Assembly: GCA_018287875.1 (NCBI GenBank)
Contig: JAGVVL010000022.1
Span: 3,100,001-3,164,000, forward strand
Direction of reading: 5' to 3'
Length of the DNA: 64,000 bases
Origin: Nigrospora sphaerica
Lineage: Eukaryota; Ascomycota; Sordariomycetes; Amphisphaeriales; Apiosporaceae
The position numbers and the translations under genes are program-made. This document shows, piece by piece, positions 21,766 to 32,629 of this stretch; the first letter of the stretch is position 1, and every line of letters starts with the position of its first letter. Under the pieces are notes generated by a model, which saw only the letters and a program-made list of their open reading frames with translations, was not told the origin of the DNA and searched no databases.

Positions 21766-24169
21766 TTTGGTGGTTGTGGGCGAAAGGGGAATACGACAAG
21801 TCACCAACGAGAGGGAACAAAACGGGAGTGTATTCAGCGATTGATTCGTGTAGAAATGAGGAGGCGCGGACGCTGGCAGCGCCGTATTACATGCCTTAAG
21901 TAAGGCGACTCAAGTAAGACGACTTAAGTAAGACGACTTAAGGAAAACTGGTTCTCTACTTCATCCAACAGGAAAACAACGCCGAACAGTTCGCAGGCAG
22001 TGAAGCACATCGACACCGGCGGAACGGCTGCCTTGGCACCCATACCGACGGGAGTGATGGAACTCGGGCCCGCCAATAGAGAAGATCTCGGCAAGGGTCG
22101 TCAATGTGACGTGACGTCGAGGGCTAACTTGCACTGGCACCAGCCCTGCTTAGCTACCGGCCACGGGACGGTGCGGGTCCATCGTAAACGGATGGATGCA
22201 TCTGTGGGATCGTCGCGTCCACAATTCGTAGGGAAGGCTAACCAAAGGGCGAGACTTCGTTGCCTGCGGAACAAGAAACCGGCTTGCAAGGAAGTGATGA
22301 TGCAGCACCAAGCGCATCTATGGTAAAGCGCGGAGCAAATGGGACGGATCATAAATAATGTAGGAGCTCCTGGAGCCTCGCCCATGTGGGGGGCCCATCT
22401 AAGCAAGAAGCCGATGGGATATGAGCGCGGACTATGATGGCCCAGTGGTTTTTTCTAGCAGCACCTCGACAAGGAGAACCGGTGGTACGAGACCACCGGC
22501 CCCGAATCAGTCCAACCCTCTTTAGTAACTGCAACACAAGACGTGTCGCGGCGTTAAGAACCTCGTGAGAAGACTCGTGGGAAGAAGTCGAGTGGTTGGA
22601 GACGCGGTTGCTGCGGGGGACAAACAAGAGCAGAGAGAAAGAGAGGGCCTACCTACCTCGACAGCACGCGCGACAGACATACTTTGGAGGGAGGCTGAAG
22701 CCATTCACGCCCGACCCGGGGCTACTGCGGAAAGATGGCGTGGCCGGATTCCAGGTTGTCGTGTTTTGCCTTTGTTTCTCTCCCGTCCTGCTCCGCGTGC
22801 TGTGTGTATGACGAACAAAGGGAGAAAAATGCGACAGCGCTCGGGCGAGCATGAAAACCAGGCTGCCAAAGTGGATTGGTGACGGAAGGTGGAATAATTC
22901 GACCGCCGAAAACGTGGGGCGCAACTGCGGTCTTGCAGGTACCAAAGGTTCTAACTTGCAAGGGCAGGGCCGTGACTGGTTGAGCAGCTTTCGTCTGTTG
23001 TGCAAGCATCCATCCCCAGCCCTTCTGCCCGTGGACCCAAGCCAACCCGATTCTTCCCGCCCTTCTACCTAGGGACATTGGATGGATGTTACTTACTCAT
23101 GCGCGCACAACCGGAACCGAATGCCACCGCCATGTACTCAATGCGTGTACTACCGGGACCTGCTGCTGCTGACGAGGTAGACGTCTTCACCGCACAGCGA
23201 TCCGCATTCCCAGCGTCCTTCTCATGCACTTTGTACCGGGTCGGTACGTCGCCGGCCAGCGTCGACCTGGGCCTGGCCGGACGACTCAAAACTTTGCTTC
23301 CCATGGCTGCTCCGGCTGCCGGTAGTAAACGGCCTGGTAGGCCGGCTATTCGCTAGATGCCACGGAACGAGCCCCGGTGTTTTCGAGTTCCTGCGTCTGC
23401 CGTGTCTTCCGAGATATCGGCCCGGAGGTCCACACTTGGCCCCTCCATGCATCTCCCGGCCGTCCACGTCGAGTGGGGACGCGGCCCAGACCATGAACTT
23501 GGCAGGGCAGCCCGCGATGCATGTCATCATTGCGTCCTGTCGCCAGTGCCAGTGAATTAAGAACAAACAAGCCATACGAGGGGTTCCGTCTTGCCATCAA
23601 TGCGAGGTCACCCGCTTGCCTAGTCCTCCGAAGACCACATCGAGCCAACAACTCCCGAGAACATAGGGGGCATCTAGACCCCGTAGCCGCGTCTTACCTG
23701 CGCCATCAGGTTCCAGCAGCGGCTATCTGGTCATGCCCTCCGCCATGCTCATTCGTGGCCAATCAGAATGGCAAAGGGTGTGAGCTGGGGAGCGTCGTAC
23801 TGCAGCTCGCAGGGTGGCGCTGCGTCAAAGTTGCTCAAACACGGAGAATTACGCTGTGCGACACCATGATTGGCCATCAGGTATGTAAACGCCGCGAGGT
23901 GGCCAGCCGTTCCCTTTCACTGTCCCTGCATGATTCGGTACCCGCTCGTGGGTATCCCATCGTGTTGCCTTCACCTATGGGCAATATATAGCACCGGCCC
24001 GGGTGTCGTCTGCTTCGTGCCCTTCGGTGAAAAAATAGCCGCCAGTACGACAACTCTCAACCGACTGAGCCTCCCTGTCCTCCTGCAGACCAACACTGTT
24101 CACTAGTCACGGCGACGACAAGGACAGTAAAAAAACGACAATAGAACCGGAACTGTCTCCTAGTTTACG
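21766..24169. other. Long divergent intergenic region between malic enzyme and secreted protein gene
   Basis: No gene supported in 2.4 kb. It begins with the malic enzyme promoter, including a 14-bp repeat array. Frames in 22500-23990 are short, overlap on both strands and show no domain. A TATA-like TATATA near 23983-23988, about 180 bp before the secreted protein ATG, may belong to its promoter. Confidence 0.5.
21897..21946. repeat. 14-bp tandem repeat in the malic enzyme promoter
   Basis: Three near-identical 14-bp units TAAGTAAGRCGACT (21897-21910, 21911-21924, 21925-21938) and a partial fourth. Two unit junctions form the palindrome CTTAAG. The array lies 132-181 bp upstream of the malic enzyme start codon. 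Confidence 0.85.
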
Positions 24170-24610
24170 ATGCAGCTCTTCTGCCCTCTGTTCCTCACCA
24201 TCTTCACGGCTTTAGCCAGGGCCAGTAGTTACTGCACCGGCGATCCTTCGGTGACGGGCTACTGCACGCCCGAAACCTGGGAGGATCTCACGACCGACAG
24301 CGCGGCCCTCATCGACGGCTACTCAGGCTGCGAGGACGCCTGCAAGGGCGTGGCCTCGGACGCGGGCGACTGGTTCGCCAACCTCACCGGCGCCGCGATG
24401 GGCGAGAAGCGCTCCCTCATCGGCTACGACTGTGCCTTCTCCATCGGCCGCGGCCCGGACCAGGGGGACCCACTGGCCTTCAACCTCGCCAACCAAGACA
24501 TCCTCGACATCTACCGGGGCGCCATCGAGCGCTTCGCCAAGAACGGCCGGGTGGCGGCAACGGGCACAATGCGGTGCGAAGGCAAGCAGGTGGCCTGGTG
24601 GATCGACTGA
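24170..24610 (+). CDS. Small secreted cysteine-rich protein (candidate effector-like)
   Basis: A single exon of 146 aa. The N-terminus is a standard signal peptide (hydrophobic LFCPLFLTIFTALARA, predicted cleavage before SSYC). The mature chain of about 128 residues has six cysteines (in YCTGD, YCTPE, GCEDACKG, YDCAF and MRCEG), consistent with three disulphide bonds, plus one NLT glycosylation site. The layout, with YC near the N-terminus, CEDACKG in the middle, YDCAFSIGRG and a final RCEGKQVAWW, matches a family of uncharacterised secreted proteins in plant-associated and saprotrophic ascomycetes. No enzymatic motif is visible. Its long flanking intergenic regions resemble those of other secreted-protein genes. 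Function is unknown; 'effector-like' refers only to size, secretion and cysteines. Confidence 0.8.
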   Translation: MQLFCPLFLTIFTALARASSYCTGDPSVTGYCTPETWEDLTTDSAALIDGYSGCEDACKGVASDAGDWFANLTGAAMGEKRSLIGYDCAFSIGRGPDQGDPLAFNLANQDILDIYRGAIERFAKNGRVAATGTMRCEGKQVAWWID

Positions 24611-24868
24611 GCGATGGTGGCTGCCGGCCTACACAAGGCCTTTCTTTCGAGGGGCATTTTGACCAGCTGCAGACCTGGCATGGCGGCCCCGAGGGCTCAT
24701 GGCATCTACAATGCGACTCTGATAATCAATACCAATTCCCCTACTCTTTACTCTCTAAGCACTGTATGCGTGGGGATGGGCGAAACGTCCAAGGTCTCGT
24801 ATACCAAAGTCGCGTATCTTTAAGCCCCCCGGCCAGTCCCCGACCTCAACTCATGGTTCCCTTCCTCC

Positions 24869-24884
24869 CCCCCCCCCCCCCCTC
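24869..24884. repeat. Poly-C homopolymer run
   Basis: A run of about 15 cytosines between the secreted protein gene and the next gene; likely unstable in replication and sequencing. Confidence 0.85.
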
Positions 24885-24888
24885 TTAA

Positions 24889-25728
24889 CTACCTCAGCTC
24901 TTGGACGGCCAGGCCCTCGATCTCGGTCTCGCCGTGCACCACGGCCATGACGGCGTCTCCAACCCCGCCCGCCGCCGCCCCGTCGCCGCCGCCGTCCTGG
25001 TTTTTGTCGTCCTCGTGCTTAGGGTCCTGCGTCTCCGTCTTCTGTTTCTTTGTCACGCCGCCAGTTTCTCCGCCGTCGGGCCGCCCACCGTCGCCCGCGC
25101 CCGCGCCCGCGGCCCTGCCGTCCCCAACCGCGCCCGCCGCCCCGTCGGCTTCGCCGCCGTCGCCGTCGTCGTCGGGGCGGGCCTTGCGTTTCTTGTCCTG
25201 CGTCTCTTCGTCTTCTTCACGCGTCCCCTCGTCTTCTTTGCGCGTCACTTCTTTATCTTCGCGTGCCGCCGCCGCCGCCCCGTTCGGGATGTCGTCCTCA
25301 CCGGCGTCCCCCGGGGCGCGCTCCCCCCCTGCCGGGACTGGCCCCCCCCCGGCCGGGGCGGACTCCCCCTCTGCAGGGGCTGGCTCCCCCTTTGTCGGCT
25401 CGATGCCTGCTTGCCCGCCACCCTCGGTCTCGGCCCCGCCCTCGGCCGCCGGCGGTGCCTCCGCCTCCCCCTCTACGCCGTCGCGCGCGGCGGTCTCGTC
25501 TCCCATAGGGGCGGCGTCAATCGGGTCCTTCGTGGGTCCTCCGTCCCGAGCTATTTCTTCTCCTCCTGCGTCCTCCACCGCCGCCGCCGTCTCCGGCCCG
25601 CCTTCTTCCTTCACATACTCCTCGTCGCCGTTGGGCAGCTCCTCTTTGGGCTCGTCTTTTTTCTGCTCCTGGGCCGTCTCTTCCGGGTGCTCCCCGGATG
25701 CTGCCCTGGGGTCCTCGACCGCCGGCAT
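24889..25728 (-). CDS. Acidic low-complexity protein, function unknown
   Basis: An intronless frame of 279 aa from the ATG of MPAVEDPRAASGEHPEE; the frame is open for another 80 codons upstream without a convincing reason to extend. The protein is almost entirely Glu/Asp/Gly/Ala/Pro, with a central segment of EGESAPAGG-like imperfect repeats and a basic patch (QDKKRKARPDDD) followed by TKKQKTETQD, which could act as nuclear localisation signals. The end, GVGDAVMAVVHGETEIEGLA, is the only non-low-complexity piece. No domain recognised. Long frames are also open on the opposite strand because of the GC-rich triplet composition, so coding status depends on composition alone. Confidence 0.5.
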   Translation of the reverse strand: MPAVEDPRAASGEHPEETAQEQKKDEPKEELPNGDEEYVKEEGGPETAAAVEDAGGEEIARDGGPTKDPIDAAPMGDETAARDGVEGEAEAPPAAEGGAETEGGGQAGIEPTKGEPAPAEGESAPAGGGPVPAGGERAPGDAGEDDIPNGAAAAAREDKEVTRKEDEGTREEDEETQDKKRKARPDDDGDGGEADGAAGAVGDGRAAGAGAGDGGRPDGGETGGVTKKQKTETQDPKHEDDKNQDGGGDGAAAGGVGDAVMAVVHGETEIEGLAVQELR

Positions 25729-26301
25729 TTTCCACGGTTTTGGAGTAGGTGCGGGAGGTGAGTTGTCGGGTGCTCTGTGTGAAGTGAGACTCGTCTTAGG
25801 AGCCAAGGATATTGCGCGCCAGAGTTGGATGATTAGGTAAAGACCCCTTAGTAAATGTTTGAACCGTACTGATACCACAATGCGATTGAGACCAATCTCA
25901 AGAAAAGGTGGAAGGCGGGGACGAATGTGACCCGTTCGAGTATTTTGACGACGATAGGGGCCAACCATTTCTATTTACCAACCTTATGACAGTCCATTAT
26001 CACGGGCGTCATCGTTCCAGAGATCGCAAGGATTCTCAGCGCCATGCCTGAACTAGTCAAACCCACATCGCAGGGTTTCTGCCGGCACAACCTGGTGGCT
26101 CATTGCTTTTTGTGATACACCGACACGAAGCCTGTTTCAAGCCCACCATGTGAAAAATGTGCGTGTAGACAGCTGAACGAAGGCCATTAGAGCTCACCAA
26201 GACCGCCATCGAAAGAAAGTATTGCTGAGTAAACAAAAGAACCGAAAAAGACAGAAGAGTTTCGTACGCCATTGTCCGATATAGGTGGTGGCTCCGTACA
26301 T
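25729..26301. other. Intergenic between acidic protein and GRDP gene
   Basis: Promoter/leader of the acidic protein and 3' flank of the GRDP-like gene, both on the minus strand. No feature seen. Confidence 0.5.
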
Positions 26302-29067
26302 TCAGCAGCCTCCTCCTCCTCCTCCACATCCACCCTGTGGCGTTGTTAGATTCAAAGCGACGCACCAGGGGAAAAGGACTTACTCCTCCACCTCCTCCAC
26401 CTCCTCCACCTCCTCCACCTCCTCCACCCCCTCCACAGCCTGCACTTGCACCTGAACCTCCTCCGCAACCTGCTGTAGTACCGGCTCCTGTTCCGCCGCA
26501 GCCGCCAGGAGCCCCGCATGCTACCATGAATTAGTCGTGACTCGGAAACAGGGTTCCCATTGTGCAATGGTTTGGTGTGGTGACGGCCCAGCCTCGCCGT
26601 TGGGAGGGGAGCCAGAGGGCTGTTGCTTACCTCCCGCGTCCGCGCCAGCACAACCTCCAGCTGCGGCGGCTAAATATTTCAAGTCAGTACTTTTGCCTGA
26701 CGGTGAAAGCCTCATAAGAGACCCATGCAGAATACGAAGAGCACTCACCCCCGCCACAAGTTCCCGCGGCGCATGCACCCGGAGTTCCCGAACCGCTAGG
26801 GACGGTGCAGGGGTCTCCGCCGTAGTAAATTCCGGGGGTGAAGTACATAGGGTATATCCAGGGCCCGTACATGAGGTACGGGTACCCCCAGTGAGTATAA
26901 TACTCATCTCGGGGAGGTATTTTTCGGCCTTTCTTGTCGGCACGCTTCTGTGCCTTCTTGTACCCTTCCTCCAGGCGGCGAAGCTGCGCGTCGCGCCGTC
27001 TTTTCATCACTTGGGAGAACAATGACTCGTCGTGAGCAAGCCGTACCGCGTTGTGCGAGGAGATGTGCGCCGATTGGTCAGGGGGGCACTCTCCGGCTTT
27101 GCCAGAGGAGTGAAACCTTTCCGAGACTGCGGTGAATACGCGGTTAACCTCTCTACCACTGAACACGAGCAAATCCTTTGGGTTGGTGACGTACTTTTGT
27201 CATTGGCCGAAACACCGAGTAGCTTGCCCACCGAGGAGACGTGGGATGCCCGGATACTTTCGCAGTACCAACAGGTGCATTCGCTGTACACATCGTTGTA
27301 CTTCTCTTGATATGTCTTGCTGGTCCACTCGAAGGCTGCATTCAGCTTGTCTTCGCCCACCTTGTCGTCATGGTCAATGAACTTCGAGGCTTTGGTGGTG
27401 GTGGACTCATAGTAGGACTGAGGGCTGAGCTGGTGTGTGTGCCACGCCAGGTCAACGTCCAAAGTGGGAACGGCCATCTGGGTGGGATTAGCGGCCATGA
27501 TGTCGATAAACCTCCCGTACTTGACGATCAGGCGTTCCATGGTATCCATAGCTGCCGGACTGTGCAGCCAGTCAATCTGTACAGAAAAATGAGCGTGTGT
27601 CGAGGCAGGGGTCATAAGAGAGGGCTTCGCCGACCTTCTGCATCTTCTCTGAGAAAGCACCCTGGCGCAGGACGGCACCACTGAGCTCCAGCGCAAATGG
27701 TGTGTGGTTGCCCCAGTACCTTGCCATCATCTTTCGAACAGACAACCGCTCTCGTCTAGTGACACGCAAATGCTTGGAGCCGGAGACGCCTTGGAGTTTA
27801 TACATGGTCGCCTTGTCATTCAGGGTGAGTTCGATCAGAACCCTCACGTTTTCCATGCTCGGCTGAGTAGGGCGAGCAATGCCAGGCTGGAGTAAATCCA
27901 AAACCAGGCTGCGTAAATGCGCCTTCATAAGGACATTCGGGAAGGTCTGCTCATGCGTGGGACGCTCTGTCACCGGGGGGGAACATTGGGGCATACCCGT
28001 CATGGGATCAAGTATCGTGCCGGGCATGGGGCGGTTTCGGAGGAGAAGTGCTTCGACGTCCTTGACAAACTTGGAGAGTTCCAAAGTGCCCCTGTTAACA
28101 GTGAGAGAGCATTTCTGGCAGACGTACGTGAAATCACCGTCTCCATAGCCGTTTCCGACCATGCCAGGTGAATGCGCTTTCGAGTCTTCAGGCATGCCGC
28201 AGGTGGTCCAAAGGACATCGTCCGACGCATGGCAAGAGGGGCATTTGATCTCCTTGGTCAGGGAGTCCTCTATGTTATCCCAAGGTCGCCCGGTCGTATT
28301 CTCCCAGGCCTGCACGCTGTCGTCGTTCGGGCGGTAGTTGAAGCCCGTATCGATGGCATCGTTGACCAGTTGCCAAGGCATGCCAGCAGTCCACAACGGA
28401 GCCATACCAAAGCGTATGCAGTCCTCAAGGAAGGCGCGCGGGTTGAGCATATGGGCATGCCAGACCATCAGGACGTCTGGAAGCATCAGCACTCTCCTTC
28501 GTATTTGCTTGGCCATCTGCTCTACGTACCGAGCGGCGGAAGGACCGCCCACTTCATGGCGTCGTGGGAACGAACGAAGTTCACGTAGTTGGGACCAGCA
28601 GGATCCTTCATGTGATCCTCGGTCAAGGGCTCGCCGACCATGGTGTCCCACCACGCCTCATAGCGGTCCACTGCGCGGGCTACGTAGAGAGCCCATCGCT
28701 TCTCGCGCAACTGGGCCAGTGCTTGCTTGGGGTCGGCATCCTTCTCGACGGCGTCCCCCTGGGGTGCCGTGGCGCGGGAGTCGAAGATCTCCCATAGTCC
28801 ATCGGCATACCCTATATCCTCTTTGAGGGCCTCGAAGGCGGCGAGGAGCTTAAGATGGGCAAGGCAGGTGTTCTTGTGTAGACCAGTGGTGAATTCGGAC
28901 AGGTTCAGCGACGAGAAGGCGGCGTTCAGGTCGTCGTCGGCTCCCGGGGCTAGTGCGGCGGTGTTTCCGGCTTGGCTGCCGGCCACAGGTGTATAGGCAG
29001 GGAGCGTCTCAGTACCGTGCGGGTGGACGGGGCTTTCCCCCTTTGTGTCGTCGTGCTTGGCGGCCAT
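26302..29067 (-). CDS. GRDP-like protein (DUF1399 family) with Gly/Cys-rich C-terminal tail
   Basis: Seven exons: 28530-29067, 27635-28476, 27195-27576, 26749-27150, 26631-26669, 26384-26520 and 26302-26334, giving 790 aa. Two hallmark motifs of the glycine-rich-domain-containing-protein family are present: PPLDVLMVWHAHMLNP (WHAH at 185-188) and VDLAWHTHQL (WHTH at 505-508). Two CxxC pairs (258-261 and 299-302) could bind zinc. After a basic coiled segment (RRRDAQLRRLEEGYKKAQK) comes a Tyr/Pro-rich YMYGPWIYPMYF region, then a tail of Gly and Cys ending in a poly-Gly run and GGC. The tail is split over three small exons; all reading phases agree. Fungal members are often annotated as sulfonate dioxygenase-like without proof. 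The join between exons 3 and 4 (44-nt intron) and the GTCGGC donor of intron 2 are the least certain. Confidence 0.88.
26384..26440 (-). repeat. 9-bp coding repeat giving poly-glycine
   Basis: About six tandem copies of a GGTGGAGGA unit code for a glycine run in the tail of the GRDP-like protein. The array ends directly at a splice donor (GGA|GTAAGT), so changes in length would shift the tail and the donor context together. Confidence 0.85.
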
Positions 29068-31582
29068 AGTGGAGGCGGCTGCTTGAATGTACGGAACGCC
29101 AAGCCGAGGGAGGGGTCTTTCACGGTGGACGGCGGGTGGTGTTAAATGCACACGGGAGATGGTGGCACATATAGTTATTTGGTGTGAGTTCCGGCATCGC
29201 GAATCAGCACGAGTTATTGGCGGTGGGAATTGATACGATCCAATCGGGTCTGTATTGATGCCTAGGGAGTAATACGCGACAAGGTTGATAGGTTGCTTAA
29301 GCACGGCCGTTGGGGTGCAGCGGCCCCTCCAACTAACTGCTTATCTACCTACCTCAGCACTGTGATACAAGCTGCATGGCAAGTACCTCGCATTTGAAGA
29401 CCGGCCTTGAATGGGCAACAACTGGATTCCTTCCCACCGAAGGATTCATGACTCCATGTGCAACACCACACCCGGTGTACTCGCGTGATCCATTCATTGT
29501 ACATGTAGTCCAGTGGAGGCTTGTCCGTAAGGAGGAGATACGCAAACCCATCAGACCATATCCCGCGCGTGTACTTTCATAGTTAGATGCATCTACGAGG
29601 GCGGCACCGCCAACCACGTCATTTGCCACGTTTCCTGAAGCCGGACTCCGCGGCCACGGCGAGGCTCGCGGTGCTCAAAACAGTTAGAGCAAGGCAGACA
29701 AGAAGGGCATCCGGCCGCAGCATCATGAAAGGAAGGCTTCTCGGATGAGTGGGGTACTAACCAATCCCGCTTACCGAGGCCGTCTAGGAGGTCCAGCTGT
29801 CAGACCAACGTTGCGCTTCCAGGACCAGCTAGCAGCACAGAAGCTTCGGTGCCGATCCTGCCACCGTCCAACTGCTGCATGCACTGCCTCCATCTTCATC
29901 ACCTCCCACTTGGGCAATTCGACATCCGCCTTGGGTCAGCCGTGACGCCACCCCATCCACGGCACTACCCTGCAGGAAGATCCGGATGCCTTAACCGACC
30001 AGCGCACCCGCGCTTGACCGAAGCGACGTGGCGGCCCGGGCTGTCTGCGCCTACCGCGGCTTGGGAATGCTGCGGTAGGGCAGACAACCATTTCTTCCAA
30101 TAGGAACTGGACACTTGGGGCTTATAGAGAAGTCGGGTGCGAACGAACCCACGAGAACGCGAGAAGTTACGATGATGACCATGTAATACCACAGTTCCCA
30201 AGGCGCGTGCGTGCCGGGAACCTTGACCTCTACGGTGACTTTTCTGACCGAGGGCTCGGAAACCCAGCCAAACATGGGACCAAGGAATCGACCTCGCCTC
30301 ACCACTCACGCCAGCGAGAATCATTATGGATAATGATATTTCGTATCATATGTGACAGAATGCCATCTCGGTGCCTAGTTACGAGCCCATGTCTTCTGAA
30401 CCAGTCGGGAAGGAGGGCGCTGGAGCCCAAGCAAGTACCCGCATATCCGCGAAGGCAGCGAAGAGTTCCACTTCACTTTCCTTGGGAGCATCACACTACC
30501 CTCGGTGACGAATACGCTTCTTCTTGATATCCATGGGTCAGAAGTACAGCCTCCCAACCCCCGTCGCAAGTACAGCCTCCCAATCCCTGTCGCGACCACC
30601 ACAGGATCCAATTTTCTAGGCATCATGCAAGCGGCAAGGCTGTTTAAGAAAGTCTACCGGGCCCCGGGGGTGGAGGGGGGAGACTTCGTGTCTACGTATT
30701 ACCCACTCAGCTGTCGCCGGGTGCGCCCCTTCCCGCCCCGGCCCCCGACGCAGTGGGTGACAGGATGTTTAGCTGTCCGTTAGTCATCGGGGGCAACCGG
30801 GGAGCCACCGGGGAGCCTCAGGGGAAGGGATGGTCAGATGGGGAGGAAAGGTCGAAGGACAAGGGCGAGTGGTGCTCAGGACATGGAAAACCACTTTTCT
30901 GTTCTCGGCATCACGGTCTCTCGACCGGAAACACGTTTAGTTGCCCCCGTAAGGAGCAAAGAAGACGAATAGATGGGTGAGGAGCGTCAGGTCTGCTATC
31001 ACGCCATGAGTCCGGCCAGCACCAGATATTGTAATGCTCAGGGACCCGAGACGGCTGTACTGATCCTGTACTTATGCAGAAAGAGTTGGTCGACCTGGGA
31101 GTGATGTTGTCTACGTGTCCGCGAACGAGGAGATTGGCTCGCGGAAACATCAAATACGCCCCCCCATCCGTCCCGTGCTAAGCGGAAAGTCTAGCCCGGA
31201 ATACACCGCCTTCCGAACCACCAAATGCCATCCCGCTCTTACTCAAAAGCATCTAAGTCTCAGAGCCGCTCGTATTTATAAGCTACCAATCCTCGGGGTA
31301 TATCGTGTCACGGCCGTTCATCGTACAGCGGGCAACGAGGACCGTTAATGGGCTTCTCGAAACATCGAAATCAATTCGAATACCCCGATGCCCAAGCCGC
31401 GGCTACGCCGTCAAAGCCCATTCAATATACACAAGAAATCCACACCTCCGTCCCAAGAAAGGCTTGGCGGTCGCGCCACCCCCTTTGTATTTCTTCTCTC
31501 CGGCCGTGCCTCCGGGCCTTCTGAATACCCAGAGTCTAGCTCGTAGATAAAGCAGCAGCCCGTTCATAGCACCGCGGCGTTA
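29068..31582. other. Long intergenic region, no gene supported
   Basis: In 2.5 kb only short overlapping frames were seen. It carries the GRDP promoter at its left end and the cupredoxin 3' flank at its right. A TACCTACC word lies near 29347 and a 26-bp tandem duplication at 30542-30593. Confidence 0.5.
30542..30593. repeat. 26-bp tandem duplication
   Basis: Two copies (30542-30567 and 30568-30593) of a 26-bp unit starting AAGTACAGCCTCCCAA, differing at two positions, in non-coding sequence. Confidence 0.85.
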
Positions 31583-32629
31583 TTATGCCGAAGGGGCGGG
31601 GATCTGGCCGGGGCCTACAGTCACAACGACCGTGGTGGTACCCGAAAGAGTAACGACGGGAACAGCGGGGTTGGCGGCGGCAGGAGGGGGTGTGGCCTTG
31701 GGAGCTTCGGCAGGCGGCGCGCCGGCCTTGGTCTCATTGGGAGCTCCGGCGGGAGGAGCAGGAGCGGCGGCGGGAGGGGCAGCAGGGGCGGCGGCGGGAG
31801 GGGCAGCAGCAGGGGGCTTGGCGGCACCCTTAGCAGGCGCCGGTACAAAGGCCTGAATTATTTAATATCAGTTGCTACTCGGATCCTCACAAGAAAGGGG
31901 ATGCTCTTACGGCATTGGCAAGGGAAATCTGAGCCACGGTACCACCGGAAACGGTAGTGCCGTCTACGTTAGCCGGGGCGCCGTTGGAGGCCTTGTTGTA
32001 CTGAACGACCTGGTCGGCAGATTTCCTGAGAGCAATGGTGAGTGGTAATTCGATTTTGCGTCCCGTGGGGAGGTGCCTCACGGGTTGACAATCATCACTT
32101 GCCCCAGCTGACAGTGGGGGCCGGTGGCACAGTAGAGGAACATGGGCTCTTCGGAAACCACGGGCACGTTGAAGGTTCCCACAGTGGCCTGGCCATCTTG
32201 GAAGGGGATGTGGCCGCTGTGGAGGGCGCCGGGGACAGTCTTCTGGAGCGGCTGACAAGCCTGGGCCTCGTTTGACTGCGTGACGGTGTGGTTGCCGTTG
32301 CTGAACTGGAACTGGATGACATCGCCCACGGCGGCCTGAACCGAGTTGGGCACAAAGGTGACTTGCTGGCCTCCCACGACGACGGGGATGATCTTGGCGG
32401 CGGCAGCAGCGTTGAAGGCGCCCTCTGTCGTGGCTGGTCAGAACGGTGTCGGTGGTTACTTGGTAGGGGGGTTGGGCAACGTACTAGCCATCCCAACGGC
32501 TACCAGGGCCTCGTGGGCGGCTTCTTCGGGGGACAGGATACGGGGTTCCTGGCGAACCGCGAGCGAACGCGGCTGGGGAAGAGCGCTGACGGCGGCGGCC
32601 AGGGCCAGAGTATTGAGAAAGAACTGCAT
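31583..32629 (-). CDS. Secreted cupredoxin-fold protein with Pro/Ala-rich tail
   Basis: Exons 32485-32629, 32082-32424, 31911-32025 and 31583-31852 encode 290 aa; every join keeps phase with clear donor and YAG signals. A signal peptide (MQFFLNTLALAAAVSALP) is followed by a plastocyanin-like domain: VTFVPNSVQAAVGDVIQFQF, the first copper-ligand His in NGNHTVTQS, and the C-terminal loop FLYCATGPHCQLGQVM with ligands Cys and His. This is the 'extracellular serine-rich protein' family of fungi. The usual axial Met after HCxxG is Gln here. Residues from about 205 on are Pro/Ala repeats (PPAAAPAAPPAAAPAP). The end, TVVVTVGPGQIPAPSA, lacks the hydrophobic helix of a GPI-anchor signal, so secretion into the medium or loose wall association is inferred. 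Confidence 0.9.
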
